Positions 19,154 through 28,217 of a stretch of 64,000 bases of DNA are shown one piece after another (the stretch's first letter is position 1; each line of letters begins with the position of its first letter). A program made the translations under genes and the position numbers. The stretch spans positions 303,363-367,362 of the forward strand of contig NZ_LUAV01000032.1 of assembly GCF_002078505.1 (NCBI RefSeq). Reading direction: 5' to 3'. The notes under the pieces were generated by a model. It was not told where the DNA came from. It saw only the letters and a list, made by a program, of their open reading frames with translations, and did not search any database. The stretch is from Ensifer aridi. GTDB taxonomy: Bacteria > Pseudomonadota > Alphaproteobacteria > Rhizobiales > Rhizobiaceae.

Positions 19154-20245
19154 ATGGCGTCGTCCGCACAGCGAAAGCCGCCGAAGGGGGGCGGGCCGCT
19201 ACGTGCCCGAGGGGCGAGTTCGTCCGAGGGCGGCGCATCTGCCGGCGCTTTCGCACTGCCCGTGAGCACGGCGCCGATGGAGGCGCGCTCCGCCCAGGAG
19301 CTGCCAGGTGACGGTGCATGGCAGTACGAGCCAAAATGGGACGGCTTTCGCTGCCTTGCCTTCAAATCCGGCCACGAGGTCGATCTCCGGGCGAAGTCCG
19401 GCAAGCCGCTCGGGCGCTTTTTCCCGGAGGTCGTCGCGCTGCTCAGGCAGCTCGACGCCGCACAATTCGTCGTCGACGGCGAATTGGTGATCGAAGTGGA
19501 CGGCGGCCTTTCCTTCGACGCCCTGCAGATGCGCCTGCATCCGGCGGCAAGCCGCGTTCAAAAGCTCTCGCAAAAGACGCCGGCTAAGCTCATCCTCTTC
19601 GACATGCTGGTCGCAACCGACGGAGCGGTCCTCACCGACAGGCCTCTCGTCGACCGAAGAGCAGCGCTCGAAGCCTTCGCCGCAGCGAACGCCATTGCGC
19701 AAAAGCTGGAGCTTTCGCCCTTCACGCTGGACCGGCATGAGGCTGAACGGTGGCTCACCACCTGGGAAGCGGACGCCACCGACGGCGTCGTCGCCAAGCG
19801 GCGCGACGGCCCTTACGAGTGCGGCGAGCGGGCGATGGTGAAGGTCAAACGGCTGAAGACGGCCGATTGCGTCGTCGGCGGCTTCCGCTACGAAAGCGAC
19901 AGCTCGGAGGTCGGTTCGCTGCTGCTCGGCCTTTACGATATCGATGGAACGCTGAACCATGTGGGCTTCACCGCGACGATTTCGGACAAGGAGCGGCCGG
20001 CACTGACGCGGAGGCTCGAGGCGCTCATAGAACCGCCGGGCTTCACCGGCAAGGCGCCCGGCGGCCCGAGCCGCTGGAGCAGCGAACGCAGCGGCGAATG
20101 GGAGCCGGTGCGGCCGGAGCTCGTCGTCGAAGTGCGATTCGACCACGTCAGCAACCGCCGCTTTCGCCACGGCACGAAGCTGATGCGCTGGCGGCCGGAC
20201 AAGGATCCGCGCCAGTGCACCTATGAGCAGATCGCTCCGCGTTGA
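19154..20245 (+). CDS. ATP-dependent DNA ligase (LigD ligase-domain/LigC type)
   Basis: Seals nicks by ligase adenylation. The nucleotidyltransferase motif I is YEPKWDGFRCLAF, with the adenylated lysine at Lys61. Other motifs are FVVDGELVIE (III region), TDGVVAKRRDGPYECGERAMVKVKRLKTADCVVGGF (IV-V), and an OB-fold C-terminus (GFTATISDKERPALTRRLEAL, ELVVEVRFDHVSNRRFRHGTKLMRWRPDK). At 363 residues it holds only the ligase core, without the primase or phosphoesterase domains of LigD. The extra N-terminal 40 residues are basic and Ala/Gly-rich. The start follows ACGGAGTGG. It is probably co-transcribed with the catalase gene, a peroxide-defence plus repair pairing, which is inference. Confidence 0.9.
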   Translation: MASSAQRKPPKGGGPLRARGASSSEGGASAGAFALPVSTAPMEARSAQELPGDGAWQYEPKWDGFRCLAFKSGHEVDLRAKSGKPLGRFFPEVVALLRQLDAAQFVVDGELVIEVDGGLSFDALQMRLHPAASRVQKLSQKTPAKLILFDMLVATDGAVLTDRPLVDRRAALEAFAAANAIAQKLELSPFTLDRHEAERWLTTWEADATDGVVAKRRDGPYECGERAMVKVKRLKTADCVVGGFRYESDSSEVGSLLLGLYDIDGTLNHVGFTATISDKERPALTRRLEALIEPPGFTGKAPGGPSRWSSERSGEWEPVRPELVVEVRFDHVSNRRFRHGTKLMRWRPDKDPRQCTYEQIAPR

Positions 20246-20310
20246 ACTTGATGGCGTTTCCGACTGCTGGACGAGATGTGGGAGACGCGAGAGTCCGCGG
20301 GGCGCGCTCG

Positions 20311-21372
20311 CTACGCATCCGGCATGGTGAACACGGCGCAGGGCGCCGCGATCCCGCGCAGCGCGTGTTCGCCGAGTGGCACCAGCGGCATCGTGGTCTC
20401 GGCCGCGACCGCGCCCGAGATCAGCACCGATCGACCGAGCGGCCGACACAGCCCTTCCAGCCGGCTGACGAGGTTGACCGCGGGGCCGATAGCGGTGAAG
20501 TCCAGCCGGTCGACGGCGCCGATATTTCCCCACAGCACATCGCCGAGATGCAGCGCCGTGCCGAAGGGCAGCGGCGGAAGCCCCTCGGCCTCACGCGCGG
20601 CATCGAGATGGGCCATGCCGGCGCGGGCGGCTGTGACGGAGCGGAGCGCCGCTTCGCAGGCCACGGCCGGCGCATCGGTAACCGGGAAGATCGCGAGCAA
20701 GCCATCGCCGATGAACTTCAGCACCTCGCCGCCGAAGGCATGTATCGCTCCGGCGACGCGGTCGAACCAGGCGTCGAGGGCAGCGATCATCGCCGCGGGC
20801 TCGGTCACCTCGGAGAGCCCGGTGAAGTTGCGCAGATCGGCATAGAGCAGCGCGGCGCGGATCGTCTCTCCGGTGCCCCGGCGAAGCGCGCCGGCCTGCA
20901 CGCGGGCGGCACTACGCCGGCCGAGATAGGCCTCGAGCAGTGCTGCAAGTGCCGCCCGTTCGGCAAGCGCCGCCAAGGGCGCCGCCGCGAAGCGTGCGAC
21001 CTCGCACAACCGGCCGGTCTCGGCAGGGTCGAACGGTCGCGTGCCGGCCCAGCTCAACACAGGTCGCTTCGGCGCCACACCGGCCGTCTCCCCCAGTACC
21101 GGGCCGAGCCCGGCGAGCCAGTCGTAGCCGGCCTTGCTCGGCGGGCCGCCGGCGAAATCCAGCGCCTCGATTACCGCCCCGCCTTCGGCCCGCCATAGCC
21201 AGGTGCGGCGGGCGATTATCGGATGCGGCACTGCGAGCGTCAGGGCACCGCCTGCAAGCGGAAGGCCGTCGGCCAGGAGACGATCGCCAAGGTTGGCCAG
21301 GAATCGGTCGGCGCCGTCGTGCGAGACACCGGCCTCGTCCAGCAGCCATGCGAGGGGTGCGGGCAGATCCAT
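20311..21372 (-). CDS. Class III adenylate/guanylate cyclase
   Basis: Makes a cyclic nucleotide from ATP or GTP. The 353-residue protein has a non-standard N-terminal region of about 160 residues with no membrane segment. A C-terminal cyclase homology domain follows: LLYADLRNFTGLSE carries the first metal Asp, GGEVLKFIGDGLLAIFPV the second metal Asp, and FTAIGPAVNLVSRLEGL the transition-state Asn and Arg. The ATG at 21372 (MDLPAPLAWLLDEAG) is preferred over an upstream in-frame ATG at 21408, though neither has a strong ribosome-binding site. It is convergent with the DNA ligase gene. The N-terminal half may sense a ligand; that is not visible from the sequence. Confidence 0.88.
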   Translation of the reverse strand: MDLPAPLAWLLDEAGVSHDGADRFLANLGDRLLADGLPLAGGALTLAVPHPIIARRTWLWRAEGGAVIEALDFAGGPPSKAGYDWLAGLGPVLGETAGVAPKRPVLSWAGTRPFDPAETGRLCEVARFAAAPLAALAERAALAALLEAYLGRRSAARVQAGALRRGTGETIRAALLYADLRNFTGLSEVTEPAAMIAALDAWFDRVAGAIHAFGGEVLKFIGDGLLAIFPVTDAPAVACEAALRSVTAARAGMAHLDAAREAEGLPPLPFGTALHLGDVLWGNIGAVDRLDFTAIGPAVNLVSRLEGLCRPLGRSVLISGAVAAETTMPLVPLGEHALRGIAAPCAVFTMPDA

Positions 21373-21582
21373 GCAGCGATCATACCGGCACGAACCCTCG
21401 CCTGTCATCTGCGCCGTGCAATCCTGGATCGCAACCGAATTTTTAGGACGAATTCTTGCAGTAATCCAAAGAGTTGCTGCGATCTTTCCGGATCTCGATC
21501 GGACATGCAGCGCAACGCGGGTGGCGCAGGCCTGCCGACCGGGCTATCATCGACTGAGGCCATGACAAGCAGGGGGAGACCG

Positions 21583-22032
21583 ATGCAAGAGGCCCTCGTC
21601 GTTCGTCGCGAAACACATGTCCCGGCACCGCCCGCCGCCGTATTCGCTCTGCTGACCGACCCTGAGAAGATTCTGCGCTGGATGGGAACGGAGGCCGAGG
21701 TCGAGCCCGAGCCCGGCGGCCTCTATCTCGTCAACGTCACCGGGGCTCGCTTTGCACGCGGCTCCTTCCGCGAAGTCGTGCCGGTACACCGGCTGGCCTA
21801 CAGCTTCGGCTGGGACGATAGCGAGGAAGTGCCGCCGGCGTCGAGCCTGGTCGAGATCGACCTGATCGAGGAGCCGGGCGGAACACTGCTGCGCCTCACC
21901 CACTCCGGCCTGCCCAATACCCAGCAATGCGCGGGCCATGCGGAAGGCTGGGCTCATTACCTCGAGCGTCTGGCCGAGGTGGCAGCCGGGCGCGATCCGG
22001 GGCCGGACCCCTGGCATGGCCGCCGGGACTGA
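21583..22032 (+). CDS. SRPBCC (AHSA1-like) domain protein
   Basis: A 149-residue single-domain protein of the START/Bet v1-like SRPBCC superfamily. The opening VVRRETHVPAPPAAVFALLTDPEKILRWMG and the closing SGLPNTQQCAGHAEGWAHYLERLAEVAAG are characteristic of AHSA1-type members, which bind hydrophobic ligands. No catalytic residue can be assigned. The start follows GGGGGAG. It is divergent from the cyclase gene. The stem-loop at 22074-22097 follows and probably ends its transcript. Confidence 0.85.
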   Translation: MQEALVVRRETHVPAPPAAVFALLTDPEKILRWMGTEAEVEPEPGGLYLVNVTGARFARGSFREVVPVHRLAYSFGWDDSEEVPPASSLVEIDLIEEPGGTLLRLTHSGLPNTQQCAGHAEGWAHYLERLAEVAAGRDPGPDPWHGRRD

Positions 22033-22073
22033 AGGTGCTTTCTACGTGCGGACGCGCTAACTGCTTGATCTTT

Positions 22074-22097
22074 GCTGCCGGCAATCCCGGCAGCTTT
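22074..22097 (+). terminator. Terminator-like hairpin after the SRPBCC gene
   Basis: A perfect eight-pair stem GCTGCCGG / CCGGCAGC with a five-base loop is followed by only three T. It lies 41 bases after the SRPBCC stop and 144 bases before urtA, so it can insulate the two. The remainder of the urtA upstream region (to 22240) shows no recognised promoter. Confidence 0.6.
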
Positions 22098-22240
22098 AGC
22101 TGGAGCTTCCTTCTTCCCCCCTCCACCTACGTAGAATGACGTATGTGCAGTGCAACGCCGCTCGCTGAATATCCCTCCAGCAACGGCAAGGAGAACGAAC
22201 ACTCCGTTGCGGCGACCAGAACTAGAGGGGTTCAAATCAG

Positions 22241-23533
22241 ATGACTATCAGGGCACGCGTCACCGGCGCATTCCTCGCTGCCGTCCTTTCGACGACCGCG
22301 TTCAACGGCGCCTTCGCCGCCGAAGACACGATCAAGGTCGGCATCCTTCATTCGCTTTCGGGAACCATGGCGATCTCCGAAACGACGCTGAAAGATGCCA
22401 TGCTGATGCTGATCGAGGAGCAGAATAAGAAGGGCGGTCTGCTCGGCAAGAAGCTCGAAGCGGTCGTCGTAGACCCGGCTTCGGACTGGCCGCTCTTTGC
22501 CGAAAAGGCGCGTGAGCTCATCTCGGTCGACAAGGTTTCGGCGGTCTTCGGCTGCTGGACCTCGGTGTCGCGCAAATCCGTGCTGCCGGTCTTCGAGGAA
22601 CTGAATTCGATCCTTTTCTATCCAGTCCAATACGAAGGTGAAGAAAGTCAGCGCAACGTCTTCTATACCGGTGCCGCGCCGAACCAGCAGGCGATCCCCG
22701 CCGTCGACTATTTGATGGAGAACGAAGAGGTCGAGCGCTGGGTGCTCGCCGGCACCGACTACGTTTATCCGCGCACGACCAACAAGATCCTCGAGGCTTA
22801 TTTGATCGCCAAGGGTGTCAAGCCCGAAGACATCATGATCAACTACACGCCCTTCGGCCATTCCGACTGGCAGACAATCGTCTCGGACATCAAGAAGTTC
22901 GGCTCGGCCGGCAAGAAGACGGCCGTGGTCTCCACGATCAACGGCGACGCCAACGTACCCTTCTACAAGGAACTCGCCAACCAGGGCATCAAGGCCGAGG
23001 ATATTCCGGTGGTCGCCTTCTCGGTGGGCGAGGAAGAGCTTGCCGGCCTCGACACCGGGCCGCTCGTCGGCCATCTCGCCGCCTGGAACTATTTCCAGTC
23101 GGTCGACAATCCGACCAATGCCGAGTTCATCGAGACCTGGAAAGCCTACACCAAGAACGACAAGCGGGTCACCAACGACCCGATGGAAGCCCACTATATC
23201 GGCTTCAACATGTGGCTGAAGGCGGTCGAGAAGGCCGGCACTACCGACACCGACGCCGTGCTCGACGCGATGATCGGCATCTCGGTGCCGAACCTCTCCG
23301 GCGGCTATTCGACGATGATGCCGAACCACCACATCACCAAGCCGGTGCTGATCGGTGAAATCCAGTCGGACGGCCAGTTCGAAACGGTCTGGGAGACGCC
23401 CGGCCTCGTCGTCGGCGACGAATGGTCCGACTACCTGCCGGACTCGAAGGATCTGATCTCCGACTGGCGCGCGCCGATGTCCTGCGGCAACTTCAACGTC
23501 GCCACCGGCAAATGCGGCGGCAAGGGCTCCTGA
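22241..23533 (+). CDS. urtA: Urea ABC transporter, substrate-binding protein
   Basis: Periplasmic urea receptor of the branched-chain amino-acid (type I) binding family. The signal peptide is cleaved near FNGAFAAED. Family blocks are IKVGILHSLSGTMAISE, VDPASDWPLFAEKARELI, FGCWTSVSRKSVLPVFEE and LNSILFYPVQYEGEE. The block NVFYTGAAPNQQAIPA and the C-terminal MSCGNFNVATGKCGG separate urea-binding UrtA from other amide receptors. The 430-residue length is normal. AGAGGGG precedes the start. The four other urt genes follow in order on the same strand. Confidence 0.95.
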   Translation: MTIRARVTGAFLAAVLSTTAFNGAFAAEDTIKVGILHSLSGTMAISETTLKDAMLMLIEEQNKKGGLLGKKLEAVVVDPASDWPLFAEKARELISVDKVSAVFGCWTSVSRKSVLPVFEELNSILFYPVQYEGEESQRNVFYTGAAPNQQAIPAVDYLMENEEVERWVLAGTDYVYPRTTNKILEAYLIAKGVKPEDIMINYTPFGHSDWQTIVSDIKKFGSAGKKTAVVSTINGDANVPFYKELANQGIKAEDIPVVAFSVGEEELAGLDTGPLVGHLAAWNYFQSVDNPTNAEFIETWKAYTKNDKRVTNDPMEAHYIGFNMWLKAVEKAGTTDTDAVLDAMIGISVPNLSGGYSTMMPNHHITKPVLIGEIQSDGQFETVWETPGLVVGDEWSDYLPDSKDLISDWRAPMSCGNFNVATGKCGGKGS

Positions 23534-23622
23534 TTTCATGACGAAGACATGTTCCAGGAGGTAGCCGCGGTATGGCTGCCCCCTGAGCGGCACTTTTCAT
23601 GACGAACCGATAGCCCGGAATA

Positions 23623-23656
23623 CCCTCCGTCCGAAAGCGTCCATTCGGACGGAGGG
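23623..23656 (+). promoter_or_regulatory. Strong hairpin between urtA and urtB
   Basis: A perfect 13-pair stem (CCCTCCGTCCGAA / TTCGGACGGAGGG) with an eight-base loop lies in the 192-base gap after urtA. There is no T-run, so it more likely protects the urtA mRNA 3' end or partly attenuates than fully terminates. That would make the binding protein more abundant than the membrane parts. Confidence 0.75.
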
Positions 23657-23725
23657 ACTTGCGTCAGAGATGCGGACAGTTTGCGGTTTCCCGCCCGCGT
23701 CTCACCTCCCTGAATCGAGAAGCCA

Positions 23726-25339
23726 ATGTACCGCATCATCCAATCCGTGCTGGTTGCCTTGCTCCTCCTTGCCGCAGTCCCAACCGGGCTCCGAGCGGAG
23801 GACGGATTGCGCGACCTGGTCAACGCGCTCGGCGAAGCGAAGCTGTCCGAGGTCGACGAGCACATCGCGGCATTGGCGAAGACCGGTGATCCCAAGGTCG
23901 TGCCCGTCCTCGAAGCGCTCGGCGAAGGCAACCTCTACGCCCGCAAAGCCGATGGCCAGGTGTTTCTGACGAAGGAGAGCGGCTCGAACCTGACGCTTAC
24001 CGATCCGGTTTCCGGCGAAAGCGCCGGCGAAGCGCCGAAGGCGTCCCTCTCGAAGGTCAAGGTCAACAACAGCGTGCGCCGCGCGGTGCGCACGGCCCTC
24101 GGCAGCCTGACGCTCCTGAGCCCGGACCGCAATGCGCGTCTCAAGGCCGTGCAATCCGTCCTGCAGTCGCCCAATGCCGACGCGCTCGGCGCTATCGAGA
24201 ATGCGCTTGCCGCCGAGAAGGACGGCGAGGTCCGCGCTATGCTCGAACAGGCGCGCGCCACAACCCTCATCATCTCCGATCGGCCGACCGAGGAGAAGAA
24301 AGAGGCAGTACGGCTCCTCAAGGAGAACGGCGGCCGCGAAGCGCTTTCGATTCTTTCATCCGCCCTTGGTTCGGCCGACGAGACCCTCAAGCCGGATATC
24401 GAGGCGGCGCTCGCCAGCATCGAGCAGACGCAAGCGCTATGGGCGGCCGGCCAGAACGTCTGGTACGGCCTGTCGCTCGGCTCGGTGCTGCTATTGGCGG
24501 CGATCGGCCTTGCCATCACCTTCGGCGTCATGGGCATCATCAACATGGCGCATGGGGAGATGGTGATGCTCGGCGCCTACACGACCTTCCTCGTTCAGGA
24601 GGTGTTGCGCACATCCTTCCCGGCGCTCTTCGACTGGTCGCTTGCAATCGCCCTGCCGCTTGCCTTCATCGTCACCGGCACCGTCGGGCTGGCGATGGAG
24701 CGCGGCGTGATCCGTTTCCTTTACGGCCGGCCGCTCGAGACGCTGCTTGCCACTTGGGGCATATCGCTGATCCTGCAGCAGTCGGTGCGCTCGATCTTCG
24801 GGCCGACCAACCGCGAGGTCGGCAACCCGTCCTGGATGTCCGGCGCCTTCGAACTCGGCGGCCTGACGATCACCTGGAACCGCCTCTGGATCATCGTCTT
24901 CGCGCTCGCCGTCTTCGCCGGGCTGCTCTTTCTTTTGAAGAAGACGCCGATGGGCCTGCAGATGCGGGCGGTGACGCAGAACCGCCGCATGGCGTCCTCC
25001 ATGGGCATCCGCACGCCATGGGTCGATGCGCTGACCTTCGCGCTCGGCTCCGGCATTGCCGGCATGGCTGGCGTCGCGCTCTCGCAGATTGACAACGTCT
25101 CGCCCAATCTCGGCCAGGGCTACATCATCGACAGCTTCATGGTCGTGGTCTTCGGTGGCGTCGGCAACCTCTGGGGCACGCTCGTCGGCGCCTTCTCGCT
25201 CGGCATCCTCAACAAGTTCCTGGAGCCCTATGCCGGTGCTGTGCTCGGCAAGATTCTCGTGCTCGTGCTGATCATCCTCTTCATCCAGAAGCGGCCGCGC
25301 GGGCTGTTCGCACTCAAGGGCCGGGCCGTGGAAGCATGA
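23726..25339 (+). CDS. urtB: Urea ABC transporter, permease UrtB
   Basis: Inner-membrane subunit of the urea importer, 537 residues. A signal sequence (LLLLAAVPTGLRAED) is followed by a roughly 240-residue periplasmic helical domain with HEAT-like repeats (VRRAVRTALGSLTLLSPDRNARLKAVQSVL), found in UrtB but not in LivH. The LivH-type permease part then starts near NVWYGLSLGSVLLLAAIGLAITFGVMGIINMAHGEMVMLG and ends IQKRPRGLF. The stop overlaps the urtC start by four bases. Confidence 0.95.
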   Translation: MYRIIQSVLVALLLLAAVPTGLRAEDGLRDLVNALGEAKLSEVDEHIAALAKTGDPKVVPVLEALGEGNLYARKADGQVFLTKESGSNLTLTDPVSGESAGEAPKASLSKVKVNNSVRRAVRTALGSLTLLSPDRNARLKAVQSVLQSPNADALGAIENALAAEKDGEVRAMLEQARATTLIISDRPTEEKKEAVRLLKENGGREALSILSSALGSADETLKPDIEAALASIEQTQALWAAGQNVWYGLSLGSVLLLAAIGLAITFGVMGIINMAHGEMVMLGAYTTFLVQEVLRTSFPALFDWSLAIALPLAFIVTGTVGLAMERGVIRFLYGRPLETLLATWGISLILQQSVRSIFGPTNREVGNPSWMSGAFELGGLTITWNRLWIIVFALAVFAGLLFLLKKTPMGLQMRAVTQNRRMASSMGIRTPWVDALTFALGSGIAGMAGVALSQIDNVSPNLGQGYIIDSFMVVVFGGVGNLWGTLVGAFSLGILNKFLEPYAGAVLGKILVLVLIILFIQKRPRGLFALKGRAVEA

Positions 25340-26511
25340 TCACCTCGTTTCTCGTCAAATCGCTGGACCGCACCATCGTCATCGCTGTGGCGGTCCTGCT
25401 TGCGCTTGCCGCCCTCGTTCCGGCACTCAACCTCCTGACGGCGCCGGACCATCCGCTGCATGTGCCGACCTATCTCGTCTCGCTCTTCGGCAAGTACCTG
25501 ACCTATGCGCTTCTGGCGCTGGCGCTCGATCTCGTCTGGGGCTTCTGCGGCATTCTCTCGCTCGGTCACGCCGCCTTCTTCGCGCTCGGCGGCTATGCCA
25601 TCGGCATGTATCTGATGCGCCAGATCGGCGCGCGCGGCTCCTACGGCAACCCGCTGCTGCCGGACTTCATGGTCTTCCTCAACTGGAAGGAGCTGCCGTG
25701 GTTCTGGTACGGCTTCGACATGTTCTGGTTCGCGGCCCTGATGGTCGTCGTCGTCCCGGGGCTCCTCGCCTTCGTCTTCGGCTGGTTCGCCTTCCGCTCG
25801 CGGGTCAACGGCGTCTATCTCTCGATCATCACCCAGGCGATGACCTATGCCCTGCTGCTCGCCTTCTTCCGCAACGACATGGGCTTCGGCGGTAATAACG
25901 GGCTGACCGACTTCAAGGACATCCTCGGCTTCAACATCCAGGCGGACGGCACGCGTGCCGCGCTCTTTGCCGCCTCGGCGTTGGCGCTTGCCGCCTCTCT
26001 CGTCATCACCTCCGGCATCGTCCGCTCGAAATTCGGCAAGGTGCTGGTGGCGCTGCGCGATGCGGAAAGCCGCACACGGTTCCTCGGCTACCGCGTCGAG
26101 CACATGAAACTCTTCGCCTTTACCGTCTCGGCGATGATGGCCGGTATTGCCGGCGCGCTCTATGTGCCGCAGGTCGGCATCATCAATCCGGGCGAGTTCG
26201 AGCCCGGCAATTCGATCGAGGTCGTTATCTGGACCGCGGTCGGCGGCCGTGGCACGCTGATCGGCCCGATCATCGGCGCCATCCTCGTCAATGGCGGAAA
26301 AAGCATCTTCACCGCCGCCTTTCCGGAATTCTGGCTCTTCGCGCTCGGCGGGCTGTTTGTTCTGGTCACGCTGTTCCTGCCGAAGGGCGTGGTCGGCACC
26401 GCGCGGCACTATCTTGCAAAACGCCGTGCCTTCCGCGCGTCCGCCCGCAAGGAAAACGAGAATGGCAAAGAGGCGAGCCTCCCGGCCGCCGAATCCTTGG
26501 CCGCGGAGTGA
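25336..26511 (+). CDS. urtC: Urea ABC transporter, permease UrtC
   Basis: Second membrane subunit of the urea importer (391 residues), LivM-like. Several hydrophobic helices surround the family motifs LTYALLALALDLVWGFCGILSLGHAAFFALGGY and SRTRFLGYRVEHMKLFAFTVSAMMAGIAGALY. The C-terminal GRGTLIGPIIGAILVNGGKSIFTAAFPEFW is typical of UrtC. It overlaps urtB (ATGA) and urtD (GTGA) by four bases each, so the three are translationally coupled. Confidence 0.95.
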   Translation: MITSFLVKSLDRTIVIAVAVLLALAALVPALNLLTAPDHPLHVPTYLVSLFGKYLTYALLALALDLVWGFCGILSLGHAAFFALGGYAIGMYLMRQIGARGSYGNPLLPDFMVFLNWKELPWFWYGFDMFWFAALMVVVVPGLLAFVFGWFAFRSRVNGVYLSIITQAMTYALLLAFFRNDMGFGGNNGLTDFKDILGFNIQADGTRAALFAASALALAASLVITSGIVRSKFGKVLVALRDAESRTRFLGYRVEHMKLFAFTVSAMMAGIAGALYVPQVGIINPGEFEPGNSIEVVIWTAVGGRGTLIGPIIGAILVNGGKSIFTAAFPEFWLFALGGLFVLVTLFLPKGVVGTARHYLAKRRAFRASARKENENGKEASLPAAESLAAE

Positions 26512-27269
26512 GCGTCATGACCGAGAAGAAACCGAAAAGCCTGCTCTATCTCGACGGCGTCTCCGTCTCCTTCGACGGCTTCAAGGCACTGAATTCGCTG
26601 TCCTTTATCGTCGAGCCAGGGGAACTGCGCGCGATCATCGGCCCGAACGGCGCCGGCAAGACGACGATGATGGACATCATCACCGGAAAGACACGGCCCG
26701 ACGAGGGCGAGGTCTTCTTCAAGGGCGATATCGACCTCACGAAGAAGGACGAGGCGGAGATCGCCCAGCTCGGCATCGGCCGCAAGTTCCAGAAGCCCAC
26801 CGTGTTCGAGAACCACACGGTCTGGGACAATCTGGAGCTGGCGCTCAATCGCAGCCGCGGCGTCTTCGCGACGCTGTTCTATCGCCTGACTGGAGAGGAC
26901 AAGGACCGCATCGAGGAGATTCTCGCAACCGTGCGGTTGACGGCGCGCCGCGATGATCTCGCCGCCAATCTCTCGCACGGCCAGAAGCAATGGCTAGAGA
27001 TCGGCATGCTGCTCGCACAGGAGCCGGAACTCCTGCTCGTCGACGAGCCGGTCGCCGGCATGACCGACGCGGAGACGGCGGAAACCGCGATCCTGCTCAG
27101 GGAAATCGCCAAAACCCGCTCAGTCGTCGTCGTCGAACACGACATGGGCTTCGTCCGTGATCTGGGCGTCAAGGTCACCTGCCTTGCAGAGGGATCCGTG
27201 CTGGCGGAAGGGTCCATCGACTTCGTCAGCAACGATCCGAAGGTGATCGAAAACTATCTCGGCCGCTGA
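26508..27269 (+). CDS. urtD: Urea ABC transporter, ATPase UrtD
   Basis: Cytoplasmic ATPase of the urea importer, LivG-like, 253 residues. Walker A is GPNGAGKTT, the signature NLSHGQKQWLEIGMLL, and Walker B ELLLVDEPVAGM. The NLSHG variant of the signature is typical of UrtD. A GTG start at 26508 overlaps the urtC stop; an ATG three codons later is equally possible. Sixteen bases separate it from urtE. Confidence 0.95.
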   Translation: MSVMTEKKPKSLLYLDGVSVSFDGFKALNSLSFIVEPGELRAIIGPNGAGKTTMMDIITGKTRPDEGEVFFKGDIDLTKKDEAEIAQLGIGRKFQKPTVFENHTVWDNLELALNRSRGVFATLFYRLTGEDKDRIEEILATVRLTARRDDLAANLSHGQKQWLEIGMLLAQEPELLLVDEPVAGMTDAETAETAILLREIAKTRSVVVVEHDMGFVRDLGVKVTCLAEGSVLAEGSIDFVSNDPKVIENYLGR

Positions 27270-27285
27270 GCGGGAGGATTAAACG

Positions 27286-27981
27286 ATGTTGAGCGTCGAA
27301 AACGTCAGCCTGCATTACGGCGCCGCCCAGGCGCTCCGCAACGTCTCTTTCAAGGCCGAAATGGGCAAGATCACCTGCGTGCTCGGTCGCAACGGTGTCG
27401 GCAAGTCGAGCCTGCTTCGGGCAATCACCGGCCAGCATCCGGTGAGTTCGGGCGCGATCTCCTTCAACGGCGTTTCGCTTGACGGGCTGGCGCCGTTCCG
27501 CCGCGCCAAACAGGGCGTCGGCTATGTGCCGCAGGGCCGCGAAATCTTTCCGCTGCTGACGGTTAAGGAGAATCTCGAGACCGGCTACGCGCCGTTAAAG
27601 CGGGCCGACCGTTCGATCCCTGAGGATATCTTCAGCCTGTTTCCGGTGCTGAAAACCATGCTCGGCCGACGCGGCGGCGACCTTTCCGGCGGCCAGCAGC
27701 AGCAGCTCGCGATCGCGCGCGCGCTTGTCACCCGCCCGAAAATCCTCGTTCTCGACGAGCCGACGGAAGGCATCCAGCCGTCGATCATCAAGGATATCGG
27801 CCGCGCGATCAAATATTTGAGGGACTCGACCGGCATGGCGATCCTGCTCGTCGAGCAATATCTCGATTTCTGCCGCGAGCATGCCGATCAAGTCTATATC
27901 ATGGACCGCGGCGCCTTCGTGCACGAGGGAGCGCCCGAGACACTCGACACGCCGGATGCGCGACGGCATCTGACGGTGTAG
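27286..27981 (+). CDS. urtE: Urea ABC transporter, ATPase UrtE
   Basis: Second ATPase of the urea importer, LivF-like, 231 residues. Walker A is GRNGVGKSS and the signature GDLSGGQQQQLAIARAL. Walker B is ILVLDEPTEGIQPSII, the form typical of UrtE. GGGAGG precedes the ATG. It ends the urt operon; no urease gene follows in the next 30 kb, so urea hydrolysis must be encoded elsewhere. Confidence 0.95.
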   Translation: MLSVENVSLHYGAAQALRNVSFKAEMGKITCVLGRNGVGKSSLLRAITGQHPVSSGAISFNGVSLDGLAPFRRAKQGVGYVPQGREIFPLLTVKENLETGYAPLKRADRSIPEDIFSLFPVLKTMLGRRGGDLSGGQQQQLAIARALVTRPKILVLDEPTEGIQPSIIKDIGRAIKYLRDSTGMAILLVEQYLDFCREHADQVYIMDRGAFVHEGAPETLDTPDARRHLTV

Positions 27982-28217
27982 CCGGGTTTTCCACAGGTAG
28001 ATTATTCTAGCAATTCAGCGGCTTGCACCTTCCGGTGAGCATGCCTTGCTGTTGGAGCACGATAAAAAATCCACTGCTTTAATCGATTGTATTTGCCCCC
28101 GGCCCAGCTTTGAACCATACTGCCGCTGCACGTTTTATGAACGCGCATCACAATCCGTCATCGCTGACAGAATTGGCCATTTCGCGTTTCCGGCCTAACC
28201 AATCGGAGGAGACCCTA

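Noticed and set aside
22033..22240. NtrC/sigma-54 control of urtA
   Set aside because: No GG-N10-GC element or NtrC palindrome could be found; only a hairpin and the ribosome-binding site are visible.
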